The notes: generated by a model from the letters alone, not told the origin. A stretch of 64,000 bases of DNA from Paenibacillus urinalis (GCF_028747985.1 NZ_CP118108.1:3043501-3107500), one strand, 5' to 3'; counted from the stretch's first letter, positions 1 through 9,522 are shown. Numbers and translations: made by a program.

Positions 1-561
1 ATCCTTTCCCGCTAGGTCCACGCCTTTGTTCTCCATATAGTTCAGCAGATATTCGATCAGCGGTTTGTATCCTTTGGCATAGCCGTAATTCAGAAGCACG
101 TCTCCCTCTAATGACATTCGGTCCATAAAGGCCCTTTTAACATTTTGCAGATCAAACAACTTCTCATCAGGTGCAATACTGGTAAAAGAAATGGCTTGTT
201 TCTGTCCGCGAATGCCATGCTTCATTAGATCATGCTCTTCAGCCAGCCTGGCATAGTCGTTTAATTTCGTACTCCAGTTCATCTTTACATCGTGAGACTG
301 AAATACAGAATTTGAAGGTGCAGCAGACGAACTAACAAAATGTCCCTGACCTTTGACGGTATAAATATAGCCATCCGCCTCGAGCTCCGAGTAAGCATTT
401 ATGACCGTATTACGGCTAACATGGAGAAGTCCGCATAGTTCACGGGTAGAAGGCAGCTTCTGATCACCTTGCAGCGCGCCTGTTGTTATTAGCCGTCTTA
501 TATAATCTTTGACTTGTATATAAGCCGGTCGGTCATTCGCTAGTACAAAATCTGAATACAT
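1..561 (-). CDS. MocR/GntR-type regulator, partial (cut by left edge)
   Basis: The 187 codons seen begin at ATG 561, with a GAGGGGG ribosome binding site just upstream. The N-terminus is a GntR winged helix: residues about 8-75 include AYIQVKDYIRRLI, LPSTRELCGLL and SRNTVINAYSELEADGYIY. After a linker, the sequence (RMSLEGDVLLNYGYAKGYKPL) matches the start of an aminotransferase-like domain, as in MocR/PdxR regulators. Such proteins bind PLP or an amino compound and control a neighbouring gene. The remainder and its PLP lysine lie outside the window, so the target and ligand are unknown. A plain GntR regulator is less likely, given the GYxxGxxPL segment. Confidence 0.85.
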   Translation of the reverse strand, partial: MYSDFVLANDRPAYIQVKDYIRRLITTGALQGDQKLPSTRELCGLLHVSRNTVINAYSELEADGYIYTVKGQGHFVSSSAAPSNSVFQSHDVKMNWSTKLNDYARLAEEHDLMKHGIRGQKQAISFTSIAPDEKLFDLQNVKRAFMDRMSLEGDVLLNYGYAKGYKPLIEYLLNYMENKGVDLAGKD

Positions 562-660
562 TCTCAGCAGCCCCCTCGCCATCATCATCGCATATAATCT
601 GTCTAACCACTAGATCCACGATGTCACATATTCGCCGTAGAAGTGGTTTGTTATATTATA

Positions 661-697
661 ATAAAAAAGACCTTTCGATTACCCGATCGAAGGGTCC
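661..697 (-). terminator. Rho-independent terminator of the lipoprotein gene
   Basis: An 11-bp stem with one G-U pair (669-679 with 686-696) is followed on the minus strand by a T-run. It sits about 45 bp past the stop of the minus-strand lipoprotein gene. Confidence 0.8.
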
Positions 698-739
698 GTT
701 ACCTTTACATTTATAGCTGTGTTTAGTAGTAATAAACGT

Positions 740-1222
740 TTATTTTTCAACCTCTATTACAAAATGATAAAATGCATCCCCATGAGATACTTGCTCATTC
801 TCCTCATCCATCCACCAGGCTCCATATGAATAATAATAAGTGCCTTCTTGAGTCGGAGCAGTAAAGGCGTTATTTTCAATACTTACTTTCTTATGAATAT
901 TCACCCCACTATATTGCTGCAGCGAAAACTGATTTGGCTTAGGCTCATAGTTCATTACAAACTGTATCGTGGCTTCCGGTGATACTTTAAGCGGCGTTAC
1001 ATCTTCCAAGTGCTCGACAGGACCCGCTGTATCTACACAGACTCCCATATTATTGCTGGACCAGCAATATGTACCTAGCTTCGTATCGTAGAATTGATCT
1101 GCAATTTTGATCTGCACTCCAGGAGGCTTGTTCCCTGTAAGCGGTGAATGATTTGATGTTCCCCTTTCACAACCAGTGATGAGTACTAAGCTAAACAATA
1201 TAAGACATAAAATCTTCTGCAT
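740..1222 (-). CDS. Putative lipoprotein of unknown function
   Basis: This 160-residue product starts at ATG 1222, chosen because GGAGG lies 5 bases upstream; a longer frame to 1288 lacks a site and would bury the signal peptide. The N-terminus is a type II signal (MQKILCLILFSLVLITGC), with the lipobox cysteine at residue 18, so the protein should be anchored to the outer face of the membrane. The mature part is beta-rich and aromatic (EGTYYYSYGAWW), like a small extracellular sandwich domain. I do not recognise the family. It is a single-gene unit closed by the terminator at 661-697. Confidence 0.75.
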   Translation of the reverse strand: MQKILCLILFSLVLITGCERGTSNHSPLTGNKPPGVQIKIADQFYDTKLGTYCWSSNNMGVCVDTAGPVEHLEDVTPLKVSPEATIQFVMNYEPKPNQFSLQQYSGVNIHKKVSIENNAFTAPTQEGTYYYSYGAWWMDEENEQVSHGDAFYHFVIEVEK

Positions 1223-1377
1223 ACTTACCTCCTTCATCATGACCTGCGTTATTAAGTATAGACTACATAATTTGCAAATTCGTTCCATTCAAAATTGATA
1301 CCTAACATATGTATTTACTACTTTAGGACTTAGTGCTAGCTTTGATAACAGAAGCATCGTTGGAATTGAGGTGAGTT

Positions 1378-3039
1378 ATGAATTTAGATGAACTAATTCG
1401 CAGTGATATTTATGACGGCTCACAAATTCTTGCCGGAGCGGAAGGCTTGTCTCGTCAGGTTGAAACCGTCAATATTATGGATGCTCCCGATATCATACAT
1501 TTCTTGAAGCCTAATGAACTGCTGCTCACCAATGGATTCTTTGTGAAGGCGGCTCCGGATACGCTGCCCAGGCTGATGATGGATATGCAGCAGCTGAATT
1601 GCTCGGGAATCGCCATCAAAACCAAACGTTTTGGCATCACGATTCCGGATGACGTTATTGCTGAAGCAGATCGACTGCATTTTCCAATCATTGAGATCTC
1701 TGAATCCAAATTCTCTCTGGGCGAAATATTACAGAGGTCCACGAGTCTTATACTCGACAACAAAAATGAGGAATTACAATATGCGCTTCATATCCACAAG
1801 CGCTTCTGTGATATGTCGATGCAGGGCAAGAGCATCGCTGACATCGTTGCCGCACTCTCCAAGCTGTTATCCTCACCCATTGTGCTGCTGAACGACAAAC
1901 GTCAGCTGATTACAAGCTCGAAGCTCTCTCCATCCCAACTTGAGGAACTGACCGGAATGATCGCATCAGCGCTAGATTCGACTCATCTTGCTGGCGCCTC
2001 AAGTACATTTTGCTTAATCGAAACCAGGTTCCGTCACTATTCACATGTACTTCTCTATCCTGTCCACACTTACCGACTTGAAGGCTATCTTCTATCCTTT
2101 CACGGTTCCCCCTCGCCCTCAAGCCGATACGGTTTAACCATGGAGCAGGCAGTGAATGTCATCGGAATGGAGCTGACTAAAGCACAGGCCGTCAAGGAAC
2201 GCTCTCGAAGATACAAGAACGAGTTCTTCTCTGATCTAATCGAAGGGTACTATAGTACAGAAGCTGAGGTGTTTCATTCCGGAAAGAAATTTGGTTTGAT
2301 TCCTAATGTGAACTGGGCTGTTGCAGCTGCCAGAATGGACGAGCATGATCGTACCCGCTCCCTGCATAAGCGAAGCTCGAATCTGAATGAGCTGTCCATA
2401 TCAGAACGAGACGTACAGTACGAATTCATTAAATGGCAGCTTCGCGGTCTTCGATATCCATTTAAGATGTTCACCAAGAACGACAATTTTGCAATCCTGC
2501 TCGCTGTTGACGAGATGACATGGGATGAGCCTCTTCTTATAGATGAGCTGAGAGCGAGAGTTGATGCCCTATTTAACGATGCTGGGATCAGCATATCGTT
2601 CGGAATAGGGAATCTCGTTACAAGTGTACTGGACATCGGACTTTCTTATAACGAGGCAGTCAAAGCATTGCAGTATGGCTATCAGATGAACATGAATCGA
2701 TTCGTCGAATCTTTTCAATCCAAGGATACGGCCTACCTGTTCCGGCTGCTTCCTCAGGATGAGCTGCGCCAATTCTATGAGGATACATTGCGTTCATTCC
2801 ATCAGGTGGACCCGCAGGAGCGCGAAGAATTACTGCGTACGTTAAGGGTATTCTATGATACCCAGTGCCAGCTCGTAGAAACCTCCAAACAGCTGTATGT
2901 TCATCGAAACACAGTCGTATACCGATTGGACAAATGTGAGAAGATCACCGGACTCCGGTTAAAGGACACTTCAACCAGCCTCCGCTTTCGAATGGCATTC
3001 GCCATAGAATCCATGATATTTCCTCATGGGGGTTCATGA
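1378..3039 (+). CDS. PucR-family transcriptional regulator
   Basis: This 553-residue regulator starts at ATG 1378 behind GAGGTGA. Residues about 1-125 form the PucR N-terminal domain (VNIMDAPDIIHFLKPNELLLTNG). The centre is a degenerate nucleotide-cyclase-like domain (ISFGIGNLVTSVLDIGLSYNEA), and residues about 485-540 are the C-terminal helix-turn-helix (TSKQLYVHRNTVVYRLDKCE). Family members sense purine or other nitrogen-compound status and activate catabolic genes. The gene is convergent with the amidohydrolase/substrate-binding operon at 3154-7893, so it is the obvious candidate regulator of that operon. That link is inferred from position only. Confidence 0.9.
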   Translation: MNLDELIRSDIYDGSQILAGAEGLSRQVETVNIMDAPDIIHFLKPNELLLTNGFFVKAAPDTLPRLMMDMQQLNCSGIAIKTKRFGITIPDDVIAEADRLHFPIIEISESKFSLGEILQRSTSLILDNKNEELQYALHIHKRFCDMSMQGKSIADIVAALSKLLSSPIVLLNDKRQLITSSKLSPSQLEELTGMIASALDSTHLAGASSTFCLIETRFRHYSHVLLYPVHTYRLEGYLLSFHGSPSPSSRYGLTMEQAVNVIGMELTKAQAVKERSRRYKNEFFSDLIEGYYSTEAEVFHSGKKFGLIPNVNWAVAAARMDEHDRTRSLHKRSSNLNELSISERDVQYEFIKWQLRGLRYPFKMFTKNDNFAILLAVDEMTWDEPLLIDELRARVDALFNDAGISISFGIGNLVTSVLDIGLSYNEAVKALQYGYQMNMNRFVESFQSKDTAYLFRLLPQDELRQFYEDTLRSFHQVDPQEREELLRTLRVFYDTQCQLVETSKQLYVHRNTVVYRLDKCEKITGLRLKDTSTSLRFRMAFAIESMIFPHGGS

Positions 3040-3104
3040 GCAGCATGTTAAGAAGAACTGCGGAAGATCACGCTCGTGCTACAAGAAACAACACGGGACT
3101 GCGT

Positions 3105-3134
3105 AAGAAACCCGCCTGGCAGGCGGGTTTCTTG
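3105..3134. terminator. Bidirectional terminator hairpin between convergent genes
   Basis: A perfect GC-rich stem (AAGAAACCCGCCT with its complement, loop GGC region) lies between the stops of the PucR gene and the amidohydrolase operon. T-runs are short on both sides. Confidence 0.75.
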
Positions 3135-3153
3135 TCACAATCATTATCATTAT

Positions 3154-4449
3154 TCAACTATAAAAGTTATCCTCAGCCCTTTTTATTGGCCTTAGTCTCT
3201 TTCCATTTTTCCAGACCGCTAAGGGTTTAGGGCGTTCAATCAGCAGTTCTCTCTCGGAAGTGACTGGAAACAGCGCCAGATCTGCAGCCTGTCCAGCTGT
3301 AATGCAGTAATTTGATATTCCGAGTGCCTGTGCTGCCAGTGTGGTCCCCATCCGTACCAGCAGCTTGGCTTCCTTCTCACTTCCCATGTATGCCGTATGA
3401 GCCAGAAGCCAGGCAATGTCCATCACGTTACCCGTGCCAAATGGCGTAAATGCGTTACGGATATTGTTAGCGCCATAGAGGACATTTACCCCTTGTTCTA
3501 GCAGGAGTCGTACCGGAGTAAGTCCACGGCGGACATTATCTGTATCCTGCCTTCCGTTCATATAGAGATCTGTCGCAGGCAAGGCAATGATATGAACTCC
3601 TGACTCAGCGATTTGCTGTGCACAGAGTACAGCTTCTTCTCTAGGCATCGCTCCGAGTGAGGTGACATGACCGGCTGCTACTCGGCCTTCATAGCCGAAT
3701 TCCTTCGTTCTGCGTACAATTTGCATGATCCCGCGGTCACATGGATTTAGAGAAAAGTCGGCATGAAAATCTAGCGGGAGATCATACTCGGCGGCTAATC
3801 TAAAAACAAAGCTTAAATGTTCGTCCAGATCAGGATCCATATACGTAATTCCGCCGACAGCATCAGCCCCGAGCTTAACTGCCTCCTTCATCAACTCAGC
3901 AGTTCCTGGTGCAGCATAGATGCCTTCTTGTGGAAAGGCTACGATGTTCAAATCCATCCGGTCACTCAGTCTGTCTTTTACCTCTAGCAAGCTCTCTATT
4001 GCCGATAGACCGAGGACGGGATCTACCTCTACATGACATCTTGCAGTGGTTACTCCATAAGAGATTAGTCTATACGCTACATCCATGGATCGTGCAATCA
4101 TGTCTTGCTTGGTAAAGCCTTCCTTCAGCTTGACTGTCATTGCAATTGCTTCCTGCAGCGAAGCAGCTTCCTTCGGCATTCGATCGAGAAGCATTGCCTT
4201 TTCCATATGAATATGAGGCTCTATTAATCCAGGAATCAGCAGTCTACCTGCTGCATCTACCTTCGATTCATTGGACAGAAGATCCTGCTCTAATTCGGAC
4301 TTAAGTGCTTCATCATCAATAATCCGTGGTCTTACTTGATCAATATGCTCTCCTCGTAGGGTAACGTCATATAAACCTGTACGTTCTGGAAGTCGGCAGT
4401 TATAGATGATTTGGACCTCATTAAGCTCCTTACGATCATTCATTATCAT
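3154..4449 (-). CDS. Amidohydrolase family protein, cytosine-deaminase-like (third of three)
   Basis: This 431-residue TIM-barrel metal hydrolase is related to cytosine deaminase CodA. Metal-site motifs are visible in order: PGLIEPHIHMEK (HxH, residues about 75-85), TARCHVEVD, LDFHADFS, AAGHVTSLG, and a late ATDLYMN where CodA-type enzymes carry an Asp. The C-terminal PFGTGNVMDIAWL is also family-typical. Its start overlaps the previous gene by 4 bases (ATGA), so the two are translationally coupled. It probably deaminates or hydrolyses an N-heterocycle or cyclic amide brought in by the cognate binding protein at 6907-7893; the substrate is unknown. The H-to-A/T changes relative to its siblings hint at a different metal site. 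Confidence 0.88.
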   Translation of the reverse strand: MIMNDRKELNEVQIIYNCRLPERTGLYDVTLRGEHIDQVRPRIIDDEALKSELEQDLLSNESKVDAAGRLLIPGLIEPHIHMEKAMLLDRMPKEAASLQEAIAMTVKLKEGFTKQDMIARSMDVAYRLISYGVTTARCHVEVDPVLGLSAIESLLEVKDRLSDRMDLNIVAFPQEGIYAAPGTAELMKEAVKLGADAVGGITYMDPDLDEHLSFVFRLAAEYDLPLDFHADFSLNPCDRGIMQIVRRTKEFGYEGRVAAGHVTSLGAMPREEAVLCAQQIAESGVHIIALPATDLYMNGRQDTDNVRRGLTPVRLLLEQGVNVLYGANNIRNAFTPFGTGNVMDIAWLLAHTAYMGSEKEAKLLVRMGTTLAAQALGISNYCITAGQAADLALFPVTSERELLIERPKPLAVWKNGKRLRPIKRAEDNFYS

Positions 4450-5642
4450 CGGCTTAACGCTCTCTTATGCCTTATACCTGCCCTTGTCCCGCCCGCGATC
4501 TGGCCATGAGACACAACCCACTCCCGTTCTGGCACTTTACACAGGGCGTGCTCTACATTAATAACGTTATTCACAAGCATGAAATCGGCGCGTTCACCTA
4601 ATTTGGGCTCTACTGCTCCGACTGCTGCGTATTCAAATGCTCCCAGTAATTGCTCGTCCTCAACCCAATGATATCGTTCAGCCAGTCTGGAGGTACGCTG
4701 CAGCATATCTCCATTTCCATATGGGGACCAAGCATCGAGTACATTATCGGTGCCAATCATTGTTACTACGCCAAGTGAACGAAGCAAGGGTAGATTCGGC
4801 ATTGGACGGTCGATGGGAACGCTGCTGATAACGGCTACACCCTGCTCTCTTAATTTGTCAGCGAGCCTGCTAAGTTCCACATCCGAGATATGGCCCAGGC
4901 CCCAGGCGTGACTTACCGCCACTCTATCCTTGAGTCCGGCTTGGGCTGTAAACTCTGTCATCCGCTCAATGGTATATACACCAAGGTGACCGGGATCATG
5001 TAAATGAATATCTACACCCGCCTGATATTCCGCAGCGAGTCCAAAAACCTCTTCTAAGCATGGATCAATCGCTTCATCCAGCCCACCAGGGTCTACGGCT
5101 CCGACAAGATCCGCACCCATCTGCATGGCTTCTCTCATCAGCGGCAGAGCTTGTGAACGAATGAGCCCTTGCTGGGGAAAAGCGACAATTTCAATATCAA
5201 CAATACCTCGATATTCCTCTCGGACTTTGAGCACAGCTTCTAATGATTCGACTCCAACCTCTTGATCTACATCAACATGGGTTCGAATCTGAGTCGTTCC
5301 TAGCTGCAGCATAGTATCCAGCATTACTCTGGCCCGTTCTTCGACGCTCTGGGTCAGCTGACCCAGCAATTCTTTCTCACGTCTCAGCTGATTAGGCAGT
5401 GTATCAATGGTTTGGCGCGAATACCATTTCGGTTCATTCAAAAAATGCTTATCCAGATGGCAGTGCATATCCTTCATGGCGGGAATGTATAACAAACCAT
5501 CTGCATCATGAGTGCTTACACTAGGTGAACCTGTTAAATGTTGTTCATGCTGATAGGGAGTAATCGCGGAAAAATAACCATTCTTGATTTCTAGATTATA
5601 CAGCCGATTACCGACTCTCACTTTGTTCCAAGTTGATATCAA
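4446..5642 (-). CDS. Amidohydrolase family protein, cytosine-deaminase-like (second of three)
   Basis: A 398-residue paralogue of its neighbours. Metal-ligand motifs are complete: MHCHLDKHF, RTHVDVD, DIHLHDPG, SHAWGLG and GTDNVLDAWSPYGNGD. This is the closest of the three to the CodA pattern (HxH, H, H, D). It overlaps both the upstream gene (5639-5642) and the downstream gene (4446-4449) by 4 bases. Cytosolic, zinc- or iron-dependent hydrolysis of an exocyclic or ring C-N bond is expected. The substrate cannot be read from sequence; a pyrimidine, creatinine-like ring or cyclic urea are all possible. Confidence 0.9.
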   Translation of the reverse strand: MISTWNKVRVGNRLYNLEIKNGYFSAITPYQHEQHLTGSPSVSTHDADGLLYIPAMKDMHCHLDKHFLNEPKWYSRQTIDTLPNQLRREKELLGQLTQSVEERARVMLDTMLQLGTTQIRTHVDVDQEVGVESLEAVLKVREEYRGIVDIEIVAFPQQGLIRSQALPLMREAMQMGADLVGAVDPGGLDEAIDPCLEEVFGLAAEYQAGVDIHLHDPGHLGVYTIERMTEFTAQAGLKDRVAVSHAWGLGHISDVELSRLADKLREQGVAVISSVPIDRPMPNLPLLRSLGVVTMIGTDNVLDAWSPYGNGDMLQRTSRLAERYHWVEDEQLLGAFEYAAVGAVEPKLGERADFMLVNNVINVEHALCKVPEREWVVSHGQIAGGTRAGIRHKRALSR

Positions 5643-6874
5643 GCAAATTCCTCCCTCTTCGTCTGCAGAACGCCTTGGTGAATGACCTTCACGGCTCGTG
5701 CTCTTCTGGCTATAAATTCAGGAGAGCACTGTGCCTCTGTCAGAATCATACTTGCATCATCACCTGCTTGCGGCCACACTCTATCGCCAGACCCGCTGAG
5801 CGGTATGATCCCTCTCGTAATGTAACTGAGCGATTCTGCTAGAGAGCGCTCATCAACCCAGCTGTTATATTCAGCAAGCCGGCTAAGACGATCGGTAATG
5901 CTCGCATTTCCAAAAGGACCCCACCAATCGAATATACTGTCACAGCCTAAATCTACCTGCACTCCCCTCTCCTTCATGTCCTGCAGGGGAGGAAGCGTCG
6001 TTCTTGCTCGCAACGTAGCAGCTGAGATTAGATGAACTCCGGATGTGGCCATCCGGTCTGCCGTTTCTCGGGCTTCCGACAGTGTGACTCCTCCGAGGGC
6101 GAAGCCATGACTAATCGCGACCCGATCTTTCCACCCTGCTTCTTCCGTAAGGGATAGCAATTTATTTATTGTGTATAGTCCCAAATAATCGGGATCATGC
6201 AGATGAATATCAATGTCTGCATTCGCTTCAACCGCAATATCCATCATATCAGCCAAGGAGCGCTCGATGTTTCGATCTATACCTCCAGGGTCCAGGCCCC
6301 CAACATGCGTGGCACCACTCTTCATTGCTTCACGCATGAGCGCTGCTGCATTTGTCCTCAATAGTCCATGCTGTGGAAAAGCAACAATTTCATACGTAAG
6401 TCGATCACGATAATCGCCTAGAACCTCCCGCAGAATCTCGAGGTGTCTAAGTCCAACATAAGGGTCGATATTCACATGAGTTCGAATATGAGTCGTACCG
6501 GCCTCCATAATTTTGTCAATCAGCAGCCGGGCAGTCGCTTCTACCGTATTAAGCTTACCAGGCAGAATCTGCGCTTCCTCTTCGAGTCGATCAAGTAAAT
6601 GAGCTGCCGGCTTAACAGCCTTCCATTCTTCTCCATAATAAGATTTATCCAGATGAAAATGGCTGTCAGCGATAGGCGGAAGGGCTAGCAGACCAGCCCC
6701 CTCAATTCTGTCGTAGTCATCTTTGATCTGCTCTTCGGCTGAAACAATGCTAGCGATCTTTCCATTTTCGATGAATAAATGATATTCCTTCGTTAACGTC
6801 CTGACAGGAGTGCCATCCTCAACTTCATATCCATCTTCAAGTCTGACATTGACTAACCAATAGGCTTTATGCAT
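5639..6874 (-). CDS. Amidohydrolase family protein, cytosine-deaminase-like (first of three)
   Basis: This 411-residue member of the same family has motifs DSHFHLDKSYY, IRTHVNID, DIHLHDPDYLG, ISHGFALGG and GCDSIFDWWGPFGN. In place of the GTDN motif it has GCDS, so the catalytic Asp is kept. It lies 32 bp downstream of the substrate-binding-protein gene and overlaps the next amidohydrolase by ATGA. Three tandem paralogues of one fold behind one binding protein suggest sequential steps or a hetero-oligomer; both ideas are inference. Confidence 0.88.
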   Translation of the reverse strand: MHKAYWLVNVRLEDGYEVEDGTPVRTLTKEYHLFIENGKIASIVSAEEQIKDDYDRIEGAGLLALPPIADSHFHLDKSYYGEEWKAVKPAAHLLDRLEEEAQILPGKLNTVEATARLLIDKIMEAGTTHIRTHVNIDPYVGLRHLEILREVLGDYRDRLTYEIVAFPQHGLLRTNAAALMREAMKSGATHVGGLDPGGIDRNIERSLADMMDIAVEANADIDIHLHDPDYLGLYTINKLLSLTEEAGWKDRVAISHGFALGGVTLSEARETADRMATSGVHLISAATLRARTTLPPLQDMKERGVQVDLGCDSIFDWWGPFGNASITDRLSRLAEYNSWVDERSLAESLSYITRGIIPLSGSGDRVWPQAGDDASMILTEAQCSPEFIARRARAVKVIHQGVLQTKREEFA

Positions 6875-6906
6875 CCGCTCTAGTCTCCAATCTGCTCTGT
6901 CCTCGT

Positions 6907-7893
6907 TTATTCAGCTTCTAAATATTCTGTTGTGAACATTTCGGTAGCCTCGAATTTTTCCTTCAGTAAGCCAGCGGTGTACAGCTGATCTATGAGTGTA
7001 TTCCACCGTTCCTCAGTCATGTAACCTACTCCATGCTCTGCGGCGTCAAATCCATAAATATACTCTTTTAACGTTTGTTCTTGAAACTTCAGCGAATCGA
7101 AGGTCATATCCGGATTGAATTCATTAATGATCTTAAGAATATCGTCCGGAGATTCCTTGTAGTAGGACCAGCCTTCTACCATAGAAGACACGAAATCGCG
7201 TACCGTTTCTTCATTCTTATCTAAATATTCTCTCGTCGTGTAGAGCACATAATTATATGGATCATAGCCTGAATCCGAAATAAACTTAACTTCCGTTTCA
7301 ATCCCCTGCTCCTTCATGAAATACGGTTCACCTGAGATATACACCTGTTCAGCGGACTCCTTGTCATTAATAAAATTCGTAGAATCGCCTAAGTAGGGAA
7401 GCTCTCTAACGTTGCTTAGATCGTATTGTGATTTCAAATAATCCCAATACGGTATTCCAGTTTGAATAAAGGCGGTTCGTCCATTCAGCTCTTCGAAGCT
7501 CTCAATCCCATGTCCCTTATGAAACATAAAAGCTTGCGGACTTCGCTGATTAAGCGCAGCCAGAGCGACTAGATCAATTCCTTGATTACGTGCGATGAGC
7601 ACCTGATCTCCATGGGCAAGACCGAATTCTGCTTTGCCAGAGGCAACAATCTGAATAGAAGATACTTGAGGACCACCGGGCTCGATCGTCACATCCAGTC
7701 CTTCCTCTTCGAAATATCCTTGATCCTTGGCAGCATAGATCCCTCCATGCCCAGGAGCAGCAAACCAATTCAATACGACCTTTACTTCTTGGGCTCCAGA
7801 AGCATTTGTCCCCCCGCAGCCGCTTAAAGCAATGACCACAGCCACACTAGCCAGTAAACCCGTTACTTTTTGACCCAGTTTCTTGATTTCCAT
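6907..7893 (-). CDS. NMT1/ThiY-like substrate-binding lipoprotein of an ABC transporter
   Basis: This 328-residue binding protein has a lipoprotein signal (VAVVIALSGCGG, Cys about 26) followed by the NMT1/THI5-type start VVLNWFAAPGHGGIYAAKDQGYF. Members bind hydroxymethylpyrimidines, taurine, riboflavin or similar compounds outside the cell for an ABC importer. It is the first gene of the operon with three amidohydrolases, which fits uptake followed by ring or amide hydrolysis. No permease or ATPase gene is present in the window, so it must use a transporter encoded elsewhere or be a sensor. An upstream palindrome at 8026-8050 may be its operator. Confidence 0.88.
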   Translation of the reverse strand: MEIKKLGQKVTGLLASVAVVIALSGCGGTNASGAQEVKVVLNWFAAPGHGGIYAAKDQGYFEEEGLDVTIEPGGPQVSSIQIVASGKAEFGLAHGDQVLIARNQGIDLVALAALNQRSPQAFMFHKGHGIESFEELNGRTAFIQTGIPYWDYLKSQYDLSNVRELPYLGDSTNFINDKESAEQVYISGEPYFMKEQGIETEVKFISDSGYDPYNYVLYTTREYLDKNEETVRDFVSSMVEGWSYYKESPDDILKIINEFNPDMTFDSLKFQEQTLKEYIYGFDAAEHGVGYMTEERWNTLIDQLYTAGLLKEKFEATEMFTTEYLEAE

Positions 7894-8025
7894 CGATTCT
7901 CCACCCTTTTCTCTGGAATTGATCTGTACCTTGAAGCAATTATATATGTTATATATCTTTACGTCTTTGGATCATGAATACAAAATATGGATGCTGATTT
8001 ATTCAATCCGTACAAAGATATTGCC

Positions 8026-8050
8026 TTAAATAACTTAGAAAGTTATTTAA
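8026..8050. promoter_or_regulatory. 25-bp perfect palindrome, candidate operator
   Basis: TTAAATAACTT and AAGTTATTTAA arms (11 bp each) surround the spacer AGA. The palindrome lies about 130-160 bp upstream of the binding-protein start and past the end of the permease terminator, with no T-run. This suggests protein binding rather than termination. Confidence 0.5.
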
Positions 8051-8120
8051 TATAACGTCAACTTACTAGGGGGTGCGAATTGTTATATGTGATCCTTATC
8101 TAATCAGCTAGAATTGGACC

Positions 8121-8154
8121 ACAAAAAGAGCCAAGGCATACACAGCCTTGACTC
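8121..8154 (-). terminator. Terminator of the amino-acid permease gene
   Basis: A 10-bp stem with one wobble pair (8128-8137 with 8145-8154) is followed by a TTTTTGT tract on the minus strand, just past the permease stop. Confidence 0.85.
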
Positions 8155-8169
8155 TAGTTGAGAATATCT

Positions 8170-9522
8170 TTAAGCTATTTTCTTCTTAAGAAGGTGATAA
8201 ATTGCGATAACGATAATAAACCATACCGGAGTTACAAACAAAGCTACTCTCGTATCCTCAGCCAGCCCCAAAATAACAAGCACAAAGGCAAGAAAGGCCA
8301 AGACCAAATAGTTAGAGAACGGATACAACGGAAGCTTAAACTTATTGCTGCGTGCCAATTCCGGTTTCATCTTACGGTATCTCAAATGACTGATGACGAT
8401 CATTGCCCAGACGAAGAGAAAGCACACGGTCGAAATGCTCGTAATTAATGTAAATACTCCTTCCGGCATCACATAGTTCAGAATTACGGCGATTAATATG
8501 ACCGCACAAGAGAAATACAAAGCATTCGAGGGCACGCTTCTTCTGTTCAGTTTATTTAGACGTTTAGGAGCATTCTCGTCCTTCGCTAAGGAATACAGCA
8601 TACGACTTGTACTAAAAATCGCGCTGTTACAAGCCGAGGCCGCAGAGGTCAGCACGACAAAATTAACGACTGCTGCTGCTGCAGTAATACCTACAGCCAG
8701 AAATACCTGTACGAATGGACTTTCATCCGGAATAATCGCATTCCATGGATAGATACTCATAATGATCAGCAGTGCACCTACATAGAAGATCAAAATTCGG
8801 ATAGGGATATTGTTGATCGCCTGCGGAATGACTTTCTCCGGATTCTCCGTCTCGCCCGCTGTCAGACCAACAAGCTCAATTCCTACAAAAGCAAATACTA
8901 CCATTTGAAAGGATAGTAAAAAGCCGTTCATCCCATTCGGAAACAAGCCTCCGTGCTCCCATAAATTCGCGAAGCTGGAAGGACCTTGATCTGTGGAGAA
9001 TCCTCTCACGATCATCACGATTCCAATGACGATGAGGGCAAGAATCGCGATAACTTTAATTAAAGCAAACCAGAATTCCATTTCCCCAAACAGCTTCACG
9101 GTTGCCAAATTCATGATCAGCAGGATCACAAGTGCAATAAGACCCGGCATCCATTGAGGGATTTCTGGAAACCAGAACTGAGTATATAAACCGACAGCCG
9201 TTAAGTCTGCCATGGCAATTGAAATCCAGCAGAACCAGTAGGTCCAGCCCGTGACAAAGGCGGCTCCATTCCCCATATAATCTTTAACAAAATCCACGAA
9301 CGAGTGATAATTCAGATTGCTTAATAACAATTCACCGAGTGCCCGCATAATGAAAAATAATATGATGCCCGTTATTATGTAAGCAAATAATATCGAAGGA
9401 CCAGCCAAATGAATGGATTTACCTGCACCCAGAAATAAACCGGTGCCAATCGCTCCACCTATGGCGATAAGCTGTACATGTCTGTTTTTTAACCCTCTTG
9501 TCAAATTCTCATCCTGTACCAT
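8170..9522 (-). CDS. Amino-acid permease, APC superfamily (AAT family)
   Basis: This 450-residue membrane transporter has 12 hydrophobic segments. The diagnostic first helix reads LIAIGGAIGTGLFLGAG, and the AAT consensus continues with YWFCWISIAMADLTAVGLY and NLATVKLFGEMEFWFALIK. The second stretch resembles CycA/YtnA-like D-alanine, D-serine or glycine permeases more than GabP or LysP. It should import a small neutral amino acid with protons. It is transcribed alone, with its own terminator at 8121-8154. The exact substrate is uncertain. Confidence 0.9.
   Translation of the reverse strand: MVQDENLTRGLKNRHVQLIAIGGAIGTGLFLGAGKSIHLAGPSILFAYIITGIILFFIMRALGELLLSNLNYHSFVDFVKDYMGNGAAFVTGWTYWFCWISIAMADLTAVGLYTQFWFPEIPQWMPGLIALVILLIMNLATVKLFGEMEFWFALIKVIAILALIVIGIVMIVRGFSTDQGPSSFANLWEHGGLFPNGMNGFLLSFQMVVFAFVGIELVGLTAGETENPEKVIPQAINNIPIRILIFYVGALLIIMSIYPWNAIIPDESPFVQVFLAVGITAAAAVVNFVVLTSAASACNSAIFSTSRMLYSLAKDENAPKRLNKLNRRSVPSNALYFSCAVILIAVILNYVMPEGVFTLITSISTVCFLFVWAMIVISHLRYRKMKPELARSNKFKLPLYPFSNYLVLAFLAFVLVILGLAEDTRVALFVTPVWFIIVIAIYHLLKKKIA

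Noticed and set aside
7920..8100. TPP riboswitch upstream of the ThiY-like binding protein
   Set aside because: The conserved CTGAGA and ACCTGA elements are absent from both strands of the leader.
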